The notes under the pieces are model-generated. The model was not told the origin of the DNA. It ran no database searches and was given only the letters and a program-made list of their open reading frames with translations. A stretch of 64,000 nt of DNA, taken from NCBI GenBank assembly GCA_016794465.1, contig JAEUKA010000115.1:1-64000 (forward strand), given 5' to 3'. Positions 1 through 8,348 of the stretch are shown here, one piece after another. Each line of letters starts with the position of its first letter. Within the stretch, counting starts at the first letter, position 1. The position numbers were made by a program, and so were the translations under genes. This DNA is from Myxococcales bacterium. GTDB lineage: Bacteria; Myxococcota_A; Polyangia; Palsa-1104; JAEUJZ01.

Positions 1-132
1 TGCCTTCACCAGGAGTCGGTCATGCCTTCACCAGGAGTCGGTCATGCCTTCACCAGGAGTCGGTCATGCCTTCACCAGGAGTCGGTCATGCCTTCACCAG
101 GAGTCGGTCATGCCTTCACCAGGAGTCGGTCA
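1..132. repeat. 22-bp tandem repeat, six copies
   Basis: Six head-to-tail copies of a 22-bp unit (beginning TGCCTTCACC and ending GTCGGTCA) fill bases 1-132 with no mismatch. The array already starts at base 1, so it probably extends beyond the left edge. The final TCA of the last copy is, on the minus strand, the TGA stop codon of the methyltransferase gene at 130-870, so the array abuts that gene exactly. There are no spacers, so it is not a CRISPR array. Perfect identity suggests recent expansion by slippage or unequal exchange. Confidence 0.97.
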
Positions 133-870
133 TTGTCCTACATGGCGCTTGCGGCCAGGAATCAGCATCGGAACGCGCCTTCGGTAGTCGTGGTACTCGG
201 GGTGGTCGAGCAGCAGATCCCGCTCCTCGAGCTGGATCGCAATCAGGATGTAGGCCGTGGTCATCACCGCAAACAGAAGGTGGGTCACCGTCATCTGCGG
301 GGTCGACCAGAACGCAAACAGCCAGCCCACATACAGCGGGTGTCGCACCAGCTTGTAGGGCCCCGGCTCTTTGAACACGGGCGGCGTGTAGGCCTTGCCC
401 AGCAGCTGCAGCCAGACCTGCCGCAGCCCAAACAGATCGAAGTGACTGATGAGAAACGTCGTCACCAGCACCAGCAGCCAGCCGAACCCAAACATCCCCC
501 ACAGGAGGGTGCGGCCCACCGGATGCTCGACGCTCCACACCACGCCACCGAGCGGCTGCCAGTAATAGAACAGCGCGATCAGCGCCAGGCTGGAGCACAG
601 AACATATGTACTCCGCTCGGCGGCTGGCGGCACGACCAGGGTCAGCCACCGCTTCCAGCCCTTGCGCGCCATCACGCTGTGCTGAATGGCAAAGGCCCCG
701 AGCAGTCCCAGGTCAATCAGGAGTGCTTGCCCAAACGGCATCGTCGGCGCCGCATCAAGCGACTTGGGTACAATCAGGTTCCCCACAAACCCCACTGCAT
801 ACAGGAAGGTGGCAAAAAAGACCGCGTAGCTGATGATGCCGTACACAAAGGGACCGACTCTGCTCAACAT
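130..870 (-). CDS. MddA-like S-methyltransferase, integral membrane (NnrU/isoprenylcysteine methyltransferase superfamily)
   Basis: The protein has about 246 residues and several hydrophobic helices. Its C-terminal half carries RHPLYVGW, a downstream FWSTPQMT segment and a conserved LEERDL, a pattern typical of the small membrane methyltransferases that include methanethiol S-methyltransferase (MddA), which makes dimethyl sulfide from methanethiol and SAM. I chose the ATG at 870 because AAGGAG lies about 9 nt upstream. The frame stays open to 972 with another ATG at 894, but neither upstream start has a good ribosome binding site, and the extra N-terminus is polar and unlike a membrane protein. 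The superfamily assignment is fairly firm. The methanethiol substrate is inferred from motif resemblance only, and other substrates are possible. Confidence 0.72.
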   Translation of the reverse strand: MLSRVGPFVYGIISYAVFFATFLYAVGFVGNLIVPKSLDAAPTMPFGQALLIDLGLLGAFAIQHSVMARKGWKRWLTLVVPPAAERSTYVLCSSLALIALFYYWQPLGGVVWSVEHPVGRTLLWGMFGFGWLLVLVTTFLISHFDLFGLRQVWLQLLGKAYTPPVFKEPGPYKLVRHPLYVGWLFAFWSTPQMTVTHLLFAVMTTAYILIAIQLEERDLLLDHPEYHDYRRRVPMLIPGRKRHVGQ

Positions 871-1026
871 GGCTTGGCTCCTTGTCTCGTCCATCGAACC
901 AACCGAGAGCAAAGCACACCCGTCATCCGCTTGGGAAGCGATCTCCCTCGACCTGTGCGACGAATATTTCACTCTTGGTGCACGTCAGGGGATGGGCCGG
1001 GTAAACTAGCAACGTTCAGGAGCCAT

Positions 1027-1851
1027 ATGACAACCTCTGTGCGGACTCTGGTTTTCGTCGCTCTGTTGGGCCTATTACCGGCTCGCGAAGGACGAGCAGA
1101 TCCCGATGGGCAGTGGTCCGGGTGCAACACCTGGGGCTGCTGGTCCAATGGCGGTGGCTGCAATACCTGGGGGTGCTGGAACAGCCGGGCGGGCGCTTGC
1201 AACACCTGGGGCTGCTCGAACAACGGCACTTGCACGATGCACGGCTGTCCACCGGGCCCGACGATGCCATGGCGGGGACGACAACGCGCGACGCCTCCGC
1301 CGGTCATTGTCCAGCCCGTGCCTGTGCCTGTGCCGATGGTGACTCCGCAGCGACCCAGTCCGCCGCCGAGCCCGCCGCCGCGTGACTATGCCCGTGATAC
1401 CGGAGTCGCTCCCGATGCGCTGCGCCAGTTCAATCAGCACGGAATCCGCTTCACCTACTCGCAGGCGCTGACGGTGTCTTCGCGGTCTGGCAAGGTTGGT
1501 TCTTATGCCCAGCTCTCTGGTCCGGGGTACTTTACCGTCAGCATCTTGCGAATGCAGACCAGCCGCAGCCCGGAAGCAGTGCGCAATGAGGACATGGATG
1601 AGCTGGTCAAGGTCTTTGTCGCAGCCGGGCAGCGCAAGCTCGGTAGCAGCATGATCGAAGCCGACTTTCGCGACGGAGTGCGCCAAGGTCTGCGGGTCCG
1701 GATGGACAACCGCGATGACGTGGTGTTCAACGACTCCTATGCCTGGCGACGCGCCGATGGCGACGTGCTGCTGGTGACCTTTTCCTACAAGTCACAAGAG
1801 CGGGACCAGGCACTCCGCTTCATCCCGACCATTGCTCAGTCCTTGCAGTAA
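1027..1851 (+). CDS. secreted protein with CNTWGC repeats and a Pro-rich linker
   Basis: This 274-residue protein starts at an ATG preceded by CAGGAG, although the frame is open far upstream. Residues 1-24 form a signal peptide (a short basic start, a hydrophobic core, then AREGRA). Three copies of a cysteine repeat, CNTWGC, follow with a divergent fourth (CTMHGC). Next come a Pro/Val/Arg-rich linker of about 50 residues and a C-terminal domain of about 140 residues beginning near GIRFTYSQALTV. I do not recognise that domain; it loosely resembles small alpha/beta sensor-like domains of lipoproteins. Paired cysteines in an exported protein suggest disulfides or metal binding. Function is unknown. 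The gene stands alone, with the membrane glycosyltransferase 114 bp downstream. Confidence 0.8.
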   Translation: MTTSVRTLVFVALLGLLPAREGRADPDGQWSGCNTWGCWSNGGGCNTWGCWNSRAGACNTWGCSNNGTCTMHGCPPGPTMPWRGRQRATPPPVIVQPVPVPVPMVTPQRPSPPPSPPPRDYARDTGVAPDALRQFNQHGIRFTYSQALTVSSRSGKVGSYAQLSGPGYFTVSILRMQTSRSPEAVRNEDMDELVKVFVAAGQRKLGSSMIEADFRDGVRQGLRVRMDNRDDVVFNDSYAWRRADGDVLLVTFSYKSQERDQALRFIPTIAQSLQ

Positions 1852-1965
1852 GAGTGACTCGCTGGCTTGCCGAACGCGCCAATAAGCTTGACCGAGCGTG
1901 CCACCCCGCAAAGGAAGGTGGACAATAGGCCGATCCATCGCGTGTGATGGTGATATGGGTTCCCA

Positions 1966-3606
1966 ATGAACCATGACGCGACTCGCAGTCCTGAACGCGC
2001 GGCGTTTGGTGCGCTCTCGGCACTCCTCTTGGCCCCGGTGATTGCCCAGGGAGTGTGGCATCCCCTACAGCACGTCTTTGGATCGGCTGGGAGTGCGAGT
2101 GCAATCACCTGGGCGGCGCTGGCAGTGGCCGCAGTGGTGGTGCTGCTCCAGCTGGTTCTCCCGCGTCGCAAGCTTGCCTTGTCTCTGGCACTGGGCAGTC
2201 TGGTTGCCGTGGCGGCGAGAGTCGCAGGCTCGCTGGGCTTGCCCGGACTCCTAACCCTGATCTGCGTAGACGTTGCAACAGCATTCCTGGTGCAGTGGCT
2301 GCTTCCACAGCTACCGACTTCGCTGGACGGACTCGGCAAGCGTCACCGGCTACTAACGGGGCTCTATGTAGTCCTGGCCTTGGCAGCGGTCGTTTCGATG
2401 GCGCGCGTGAGCGTGTTCATCGGCGACCCTACACGGGTGGATCAGCAGGTGGTACCGGGCGAAAAGTTTCTGGAAACCCACAGCTGTCTGACTGCCTATG
2501 TGCATGCCGCCAAGCTGAGTCAGCAGCGAGTGGACAACCTGTACGCAGAGCAGTGGTGGCATGGTGCCCACGGACTGCCGCCCCTTCCCGCCGGAGTCGA
2601 GAATCCCTACCGTCCGTTCCTGCTCGACTACTACGCCTATCCACCGCCGTTCCTGCTCATCATGGCGCCGCTTGCCCCGCTTGCAGGGGACTTCCCAGCT
2701 CAGCGGGCGCTGTGGTTTGGAATCAACGGACTGCTGCTCGCGGTGGGACTGTGGATCTTGGCGCGCTGGGTCGATGGACCGGGCTCCCATCGAGTGCTGC
2801 TGCTCGCCCCGGTGTTCCTTGGATCGCTGCCGGTGCTGGGGACCCTCCAGATTGGCAACTTCCAGATCGCGGTGGTGATGTTGTCCATCTTGGCGATGGT
2901 GGCGTTTCACCAAGACCGCAACGTGATCGGAGGAGCGCTGCTGGCATTCGCGATCCTGTCGAAGATCTCTCCCGGGATATTTGGGGTCTACCTGCTGGCA
3001 CAGCGCCGCTTCCGCAGTGCCGCCTGGACCGCCGGCTTCGGAGTGTTCTTTCTTTTGCTGTCTCTCCTTCTGCACGGAGTGAGTCCGATCCAGTCATTCC
3101 TAACCTACACGCTCACGCGCATCAGCTCTGGGGAGGCCTTCTCCTTCCTGGCAGAAGGACAGTTCAACGTCCTGACGAACATGTCTCTGTTCGGATTCCC
3201 GTTCAAGCTACAGCTGCTGGGCGTTGCAGTCAGCGATCCTTGGACGGTGGCGCGGCGACTCGGTCGCATCTATTCGGTGGTGCTGGTTCTGTTGGCCTTC
3301 TTCGCAGCTTACCGACAGGGAGATCGTCGCACCCAAGCCCTGACCTGGATGTCACTGCTGGTGCTTTCAGCGCTCCAGAGTCCGTTTGCCCCGGGATACG
3401 TGATCATCGGACTGCTGTGGGCAATCACCCTGCTTGCGGTCGAAGTACAGAGCGCGCGCGGAGCCGTGACGCTGCTGGTCCTGTGGATCGTGCTCACCAT
3501 CGTCCCACATCTGAGCGTGTCCCTGCTTGGCATCTTCAGCATCTTGCAGTCAGCTGTTACCATTGGGGTTCCCATCTGGCTCATCATCCATAAGAGGTTC
3601 CCGTGA
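1966..3606 (+). CDS. GT87-family (DUF2029) polytopic membrane glycosyltransferase
   Basis: The 546-residue protein is mostly hydrophobic with about a dozen predicted membrane segments. An extramembrane loop near residues 150-230 is followed by YYAYPPPFLLIMAPLAPL. An aromatic-Tyr-Pro-Pro segment leading into a membrane helix is characteristic of GT87/DUF2029 proteins, which use polyprenyl-phosphate sugars to build surface glycans or glycolipids. The stop codon overlaps the GTG start of the P450 gene (GTGA), so the two are translationally coupled and probably cotranscribed. The donor and acceptor cannot be read from the sequence. The start was chosen as the ATG that opens into the first membrane helix; no strong ribosome binding site is visible. 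Confidence 0.75.
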   Translation: MNHDATRSPERAAFGALSALLLAPVIAQGVWHPLQHVFGSAGSASAITWAALAVAAVVVLLQLVLPRRKLALSLALGSLVAVAARVAGSLGLPGLLTLICVDVATAFLVQWLLPQLPTSLDGLGKRHRLLTGLYVVLALAAVVSMARVSVFIGDPTRVDQQVVPGEKFLETHSCLTAYVHAAKLSQQRVDNLYAEQWWHGAHGLPPLPAGVENPYRPFLLDYYAYPPPFLLIMAPLAPLAGDFPAQRALWFGINGLLLAVGLWILARWVDGPGSHRVLLLAPVFLGSLPVLGTLQIGNFQIAVVMLSILAMVAFHQDRNVIGGALLAFAILSKISPGIFGVYLLAQRRFRSAAWTAGFGVFFLLLSLLLHGVSPIQSFLTYTLTRISSGEAFSFLAEGQFNVLTNMSLFGFPFKLQLLGVAVSDPWTVARRLGRIYSVVLVLLAFFAAYRQGDRRTQALTWMSLLVLSALQSPFAPGYVIIGLLWAITLLAVEVQSARGAVTLLVLWIVLTIVPHLSVSLLGIFSILQSAVTIGVPIWLIIHKRFP

Positions 3607-5003
3607 CTGACGAACAAGCACCGGCTCGCTCACTGCTTGAGATTCCCTCGCTACCGAATCTGCCCCTGATTGCTAGCTTGCCGTGGATACACCACCGCGA
3701 AGGCTTCATGGCGCGCATGCTCGAGCTGGCTGAGCAGCACCGCAACATCGGAATGTTTCGCGTTCCGCTACCTGGGAATCACTCGCCGATCTTCATCGGA
3801 AACGTGTCGCTCGCGGCTGAGACAATGGACGAGAGCAAGTACGAGAAGGTCCTGGATGGTCCCCTGGTTCCCATTCGTGACTTTGCCGGAGATGGCCTGT
3901 TCACGGCGCACTCGGACGAGCCCAACTGGCACCGCGCGCACCGCATCCTCTCGCCCGGATTTTCGACCACCTCGCTGGAGCACTACTATCCCGCGATGAC
4001 GCGCTCGTTGGAAGCACTGCTTATGCACTGGCGACGTGCAACCGCGCCGGTGGACGTGGTGCTGGACATGACCAAGCTCACGCTCGACACCATCTCGCTG
4101 GCGGGATTCGACTACCACTTTGATAGCTTTTCGCGGCCTACGCTTCACCCCTTCCTACAGTCACTCGCGCGCGCCCTTCAGGAGACGATCGATGTGCTGC
4201 GTCGTCCGCCCTTCCTAGAGCGGCTGTACCGAAGTCATCGTGCCCGCTACCAGCAGGACATCGCGTCTATGTTTGCGCTGGTCGATACGGTGATTCAGGA
4301 ACGGAAGCAGAAACCGAAGGAGTCCTGGCCGCGTGACTTTCTGTCTTTGATGCTCGAGGAGGCCGATCCGAAGTCGGGAGAGAAGCTGTCCGATGAAAAC
4401 ATCCGCTTTCAAATTCTCACGTTCTTGATCGCGGGGCATGAAACCACCGCCGGACTGCTGGCCTTCACGCTGCATCAGCTGGCGCGCGATCGGGAGCTGT
4501 TTCTCCGCTTGCGCAGCGAGGTCGATCAAGCCATCCCGCGTGACCTGCCCACGATGAAACAGGTCCTGGAGCTCGACTTGGTGCGCCGCACTCTGTCCGA
4601 AGCGCTGCGACTGTGGCCAACGGTTCCAGTGGTCACGCGGGCACCGAAAGAAGACACCATGCTGGGAGCCTTCCGCGTTCCCAAGGGCCAGCCGTTCGGT
4701 CTGCTCCTTCACGCGCTGCACCGGGACCCAGCGGTGTGGCAACACCCGGCTCGCTTCGATCCCGATCGCTTCTTGCCAGAGTCGGTGAAAGCGCGGACGG
4801 CAGCCGCCTACAAGCCGTTCGGTGTCGGGAAGCGCAGCTGCACCGGGAAGCACTTTGCGCTCATTGAGTCTGCCCTGTGTCTGGCGATGCTGGTGCGTGA
4901 GTTTGAGTTCGATGATCCCGGTCCGCTCGTGAACATGCCCACCCTCTCGCCCAAGCCCAAGGGATTCCGCCTGGGACTGCACCGACGCACGGGAACCCGC
5001 TAG
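3603..5003 (+). CDS. cytochrome P450, CYP102-like heme domain without a reductase
   Basis: The 466-residue protein has all P450 hallmarks: an I-helix AGHETT near residue 280, an ExxR (EALR) near residue 332, and the heme loop FGVGKRSCTG with the thiolate cysteine near residue 413. The N-terminal region (PNLPLIASLP, then a conserved DGLFTAHSDEPNW segment) resembles the heme domain of CYP102 fatty-acid hydroxylases such as P450 BM3. The usual fused FMN/FAD reductase is absent, because the gene stops at normal heme-domain length, so a separate redox partner is needed. The GTG start overlaps the stop of the GT87 gene by 4 nt, which suggests a joint role in modifying a lipid or glycolipid (inference). 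Confidence 0.9.
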   Translation: MTDEQAPARSLLEIPSLPNLPLIASLPWIHHREGFMARMLELAEQHRNIGMFRVPLPGNHSPIFIGNVSLAAETMDESKYEKVLDGPLVPIRDFAGDGLFTAHSDEPNWHRAHRILSPGFSTTSLEHYYPAMTRSLEALLMHWRRATAPVDVVLDMTKLTLDTISLAGFDYHFDSFSRPTLHPFLQSLARALQETIDVLRRPPFLERLYRSHRARYQQDIASMFALVDTVIQERKQKPKESWPRDFLSLMLEEADPKSGEKLSDENIRFQILTFLIAGHETTAGLLAFTLHQLARDRELFLRLRSEVDQAIPRDLPTMKQVLELDLVRRTLSEALRLWPTVPVVTRAPKEDTMLGAFRVPKGQPFGLLLHALHRDPAVWQHPARFDPDRFLPESVKARTAAAYKPFGVGKRSCTGKHFALIESALCLAMLVREFEFDDPGPLVNMPTLSPKPKGFRLGLHRRTGTR

Positions 5004-5078
5004 ACAGACTCCCACTCCCAACGAAGCATGAGTCGATACCCCTCCTGATCCGCTCCCCTCCCTTCCACTCCTTCTCAC

Positions 5079-5597
5079 TCAGCAACGGGAAATTCTTCCC
5101 AACTTCCCGACGGGAGAGATCTTATCCGGCTTCAGATCCCGATGGATGATGTTCTTCTTGTGCAGAGACGACAGGGCACTGGCTACTTGCCGCGTGATCT
5201 CGATCGCGACCGGCAGACTCAAACCCATACCTTGGCTCGTCGCCTGAAGAAGCCGCTCCTGCAGGGACTGACCTTCCAGAAACTCCATCAGGATGTAGGG
5301 AACGCCGTGGCTCAGCTGACCGTAGTCGAAAACCTTCACAATTCCGTCGTGCTGCACCAGCGTCATGGTGCGCGCTTCATCAAGAAAGCGCTGGAGTACG
5401 CGTGGATCACGGGCCAGCTCCCGCATCAAGACCTTGACCGCTGCGCGACCTCCGATGTGTTCGTGTCGAGCCTCATAGACGACACCCATGGCGCCCTGTC
5501 CGACCCGACGGAGCAGCACGTAGGGGCCCACCTTGCTGCCGATCATGTCGTCAGCGATCGGCAGAAGCCCAGGGGTTTCGGTATCAGTGGTCATCAC
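5079..5597 (-). pseudogene. N-terminal half of a Hanks-type Ser/Thr protein kinase, broken in the catalytic loop
   Basis: The 172-residue frame encodes a normal kinase N-lobe: glycine loop RVGQGAMGVVYEA near residues 31-43, the ATP-anchoring lysine in AAVKV near 55, a C-helix glutamate near 74, and the catalytic loop HRDLKPD at 152-158. Right after KPD the conserved Asn is replaced by Lys, and the frame ends 14 codons later in unrelated sequence. DFG, the activation loop and the whole C-lobe are missing. The missing half lies about 3 kb upstream on the same strand (8349-9424). Both halves share AGCCGGATAA at the break, and splicing them there gives a regular kinase. It cannot be catalytically active alone. 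Confidence 0.88.
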
Positions 5598-5661
5598 ACA
5601 GGTTCGATCGTCTCATCATACCTGTTTCGTCCGCAAAGCGCAGGCTTGCAGAGTGAACATT

Positions 5662-7536
5662 TTACAGACCGAACAGAAGAGAGAGCGAGCCAACGTGAGT
5701 GCCTGCCTGACCAGAGATTCCGTAGTTTGCGAGAGCCAGATCCTGATGCAGGTCACCATTAAAATCAGCGACGGCAATATTCGCATCAGTGGTCGTTGGC
5801 AGAGGAATGCTGGTCGGTGCCGATGCGGAAAACTGGCCCGCGTTCTGGTTGAAGAGCAGACCCAGCTGCGCACTCTGCAGGCCCGAGCGCGAGTTGGTGA
5901 TCAGCAGGTCCGGACTGCCATCAGACAACAGATCAATCGTCACGATTCCCAAGGGCGCAAGCCCAGTTGTGATGATCTGCTGCGACCACAACAGACTGCG
6001 GCGCAAGAATACGTTGATGCTCGATCCAGGTGTGCCCTTGCTGGTCTGATAGAGCGCCACCGCTAGATCCGGATGTCCGTCCAAGTCATAGTCACCCGTG
6101 GTCAGCTTCCCTGGCCGCCCTGCAAGCGGAATCAGGGAAGGTGTCGCCATGTCAAAGCGGCCATTGCCAGGATTTAGGTAGAGCTCGATCTGTCCCGCAC
6201 CGCTGGCCGTGTATTCCGCAATGGCCAGATCAAGCAGGCCGTTTGGTACCGGACGCAGCTGATCCACAGCAAGTGCCACAGCAGGAGCGGTCAGGAGCTT
6301 GGATGCAAGGACGTTGAAGTTGTTCACAGAGAGACTGCTTCCGTCGTACAGCTTGATCATCGATTGCAGTCCGCTGATCTTGGCAGGCGCAAACGGAGTC
6401 ACCGCCGAGTTGGTGATCACCACGACATCCCAGACTCCATCGCCACTGAAGTCTCCCGTCACCAAAGCAGCGTGCTGACCGTTTGTTTCACTGCCATCCC
6501 GCGACAGCAGCTGTTGGTTAAAAACACGCGCCGTAAGCTGCGGAAGGATGACCAGATTGCAGCGGCTGTAGCTGGTTTTGGGAAACTGAAACGGAGTGCG
6601 ACAGACCGTCACGGCCAGATCGTGCAGCTTGCCAGATCGTAATTTCAGTGCGGCCAAGTCTCGAACTTCGGCGTTCATTTGCACAGTTCGGCTCACCGGA
6701 AAGTTACCGGTTCCATCGTTGAAGTAAATCTGTAGGAATCCGCTGTCGAACGCTTCTCCGTTCGCACTGGCGACGAGATCGACTGCTCCATCTCCGTCGA
6801 GATCATCGGCCAGCACCGGTCCCAGTAACAGGAATGGATCGCTGGCACTCTTGGGATACAGCGTGGGCTGCTTGCCATCGAAGACCGGAATCGACACCGC
6901 AAAATCTCCGGTAGCCGAGCTGCCATCAGGCTGCAGCACCTGCACATGAAGTTGGTGATCCACCGGAGGAATCAGCTTGGGCAGATCGACCTGGAAGCTG
7001 CGTGGATCGACGGAGCGATACCCTGTGGCAGCCCGCGTAGAGTAGTCGAGCAGGACCTGGGCATTGGGCGCAAAACCGAAGCCACTTATCTCCAGGAGAT
7101 TTTCCCCAGTGGCGGGGTTGCGCAGAGTGGTCGCACTGACCAGCAGCAGCTGCACATCGGCGCAGCTGGTGTCACTGACATCACTGCTTGGTGCATCCAG
7201 ATTGATGCTGCTCTGGGACGGAGCCATCGTGATGTCGGGGATCTCCAGTCGTCCGGTGGCAAGCAGACAACCATTTAGGAAGGCACCGATTGTGATCTGA
7301 GCGGCACCGCTGGTCTGGCCCTTGAGGTTCAGTCCGATCGAGTAGGTGCCTCGCCCAGCCGCAAACGCATAGCGAGGAGTATCAATGGACTGCTGGCTAC
7401 CCAGTCGAACGACCGCACGTAGCTCCGTTGCAGACGGAGGAATGTTCCCCACATCTACAATCAGCGCAGTATCGGTGCAACCAAGCCCAAGCAGAGACAG
7501 TGTCAGTACATATAAGAGGCATATAATACGCATCAT
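5662..7536 (-). CDS. FG-GAP/VCBS-repeat lipoprotein
   Basis: This 624-residue lipoprotein has a signal peptide ending in the lipobox LGLGC. An Ig-like or IPT/TIG-like stretch follows near residues 150-210. Several VCBS/FG-GAP units then appear, recognisable by Asp-rich calcium-binding loops such as DDLDGDGAVDL, GDFSGDGVWDV, GDYDLDGHPDL and ADFNGDLHQDLAL. Such repeats fold as a beta-propeller and usually mediate adhesion or scaffolding at the cell surface. The start ATGATG follows TAGGAGAAT, which overlaps the end of the TPR gene 6 nt upstream, so the two are coupled. The kinase N-half begins 64 bp downstream. No enzymatic role is apparent. Confidence 0.85.
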   Translation of the reverse strand: MMRIICLLYVLTLSLLGLGCTDTALIVDVGNIPPSATELRAVVRLGSQQSIDTPRYAFAAGRGTYSIGLNLKGQTSGAAQITIGAFLNGCLLATGRLEIPDITMAPSQSSINLDAPSSDVSDTSCADVQLLLVSATTLRNPATGENLLEISGFGFAPNAQVLLDYSTRAATGYRSVDPRSFQVDLPKLIPPVDHQLHVQVLQPDGSSATGDFAVSIPVFDGKQPTLYPKSASDPFLLLGPVLADDLDGDGAVDLVASANGEAFDSGFLQIYFNDGTGNFPVSRTVQMNAEVRDLAALKLRSGKLHDLAVTVCRTPFQFPKTSYSRCNLVILPQLTARVFNQQLLSRDGSETNGQHAALVTGDFSGDGVWDVVVITNSAVTPFAPAKISGLQSMIKLYDGSSLSVNNFNVLASKLLTAPAVALAVDQLRPVPNGLLDLAIAEYTASGAGQIELYLNPGNGRFDMATPSLIPLAGRPGKLTTGDYDLDGHPDLAVALYQTSKGTPGSSINVFLRRSLLWSQQIITTGLAPLGIVTIDLLSDGSPDLLITNSRSGLQSAQLGLLFNQNAGQFSASAPTSIPLPTTTDANIAVADFNGDLHQDLALANYGISGQAGTHVGSLSLLFGL

Positions 7537-7542
7537 ATTCTC

Positions 7543-8328
7543 CTAAAAGCGGACATCGATAAAGCCTCCGTCCACCTGGGGAGTCTTCGCAAAATAGACT
7601 CCAATTCCAATGGCGGTGGCCGTGACAGCCACTGCACCACCAATGATGCCCCAGAACCAAGGTCGCTTGTAGAGAGGACGATTGCTCTTGCGCAGCTGTT
7701 CCGCAAGGACACGCTTTTCTTCCTCTGCACGGAGAGCGCGAAGCGACAACAGCTCACGCTCTTGGCGAGCCCGCACCTGCTCCGCTTCCAGCAGTCGCTG
7801 CGCCATCTCTGTTCGCTCCTGCTCTGCGATCAGGATGCGCATGTCTGCAATGTATCCCTTCGCTTCCGGACTCAGTCGATGACTCGGCGCCAGCACCAGG
7901 AAGCGCTGGTAGCGCGCGATCGCTTTTTGCGGCTGATCTGCAAGTCGATACGCTTGACCGGCATTGAACAGAAACAGCGGCTGCGGATCGATTGCATAGG
8001 CAAGCTCCAGCTGATCGGCGGACTGTAGGAACTGCTTTTGCACAAAGAACTGGGTCGAGCGCTCTGCAAGCTCTGTGACGGTGAAGCTGGGCGGCCAGCC
8101 AGCCGGCATCGGCTCCTCGGTTGGAATCACACGGTGTGGCGGAACCACAAGCTCTCTTCCGTGCATGGGACCATTCGTTTCCCAGCCTGGTGGTGCCGGT
8201 TCCAGCGTCTCTGCTTCTCCAACCAGCGACGAGGATCGAGCCGACGAAGACGTGACTTGCTCTGCCCATACCTCAATCGGCAGCAGAACCAGGAGCAGAA
8301 CCAGCGCGCGGTGAAAGAATGCAGGCAC
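7543..8328 (-). CDS. exported TPR protein with a C-terminal membrane helix
   Basis: The 261-residue protein begins with a signal sequence (residues 1-22, ending in VWA). TPR-like helices follow at about 85-150, including LFNAGQAYRLADQPQKAIARYQRFL. A charged Gln/Glu/Arg coiled coil occupies about 165-205, and a membrane helix near 220-245 (WFWGIIGGAVAVTATAIG) is followed by a short tail. Small anchored TPR proteins of this shape commonly accompany Ser/Thr kinases in myxobacteria, probably as periplasmic scaffolds (general knowledge). The start is GTG. The kinase C-half ends 20 nt upstream and the FG-GAP lipoprotein follows after 6 nt, so these genes once formed one operon. Confidence 0.8.
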   Translation of the reverse strand: MPAFFHRALVLLLVLLPIEVWAEQVTSSSARSSSLVGEAETLEPAPPGWETNGPMHGRELVVPPHRVIPTEEPMPAGWPPSFTVTELAERSTQFFVQKQFLQSADQLELAYAIDPQPLFLFNAGQAYRLADQPQKAIARYQRFLVLAPSHRLSPEAKGYIADMRILIAEQERTEMAQRLLEAEQVRARQERELLSLRALRAEEEKRVLAEQLRKSNRPLYKRPWFWGIIGGAVAVTATAIGIGVYFAKTPQVDGGFIDVRF

Positions 8329-8348
8329 GGCCAGACACCCTACGTTCC

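Noticed and set aside
1-132. CRISPR array
   Set aside because: The 22-bp units abut with no spacers and there are no cas genes.
2055-3593. 512-residue plus-strand open frame inside the GT87 gene
   Set aside because: Frame-shifted shadow of a membrane protein; lacks hydrophobic pattern and any motif.
5085-5110. intrinsic terminator after the P450 gene (GGGAA/TTCCC)
   Set aside because: The stem is only 5 bp, there is no U-tract, and the bases lie inside the kinase fragment frame.
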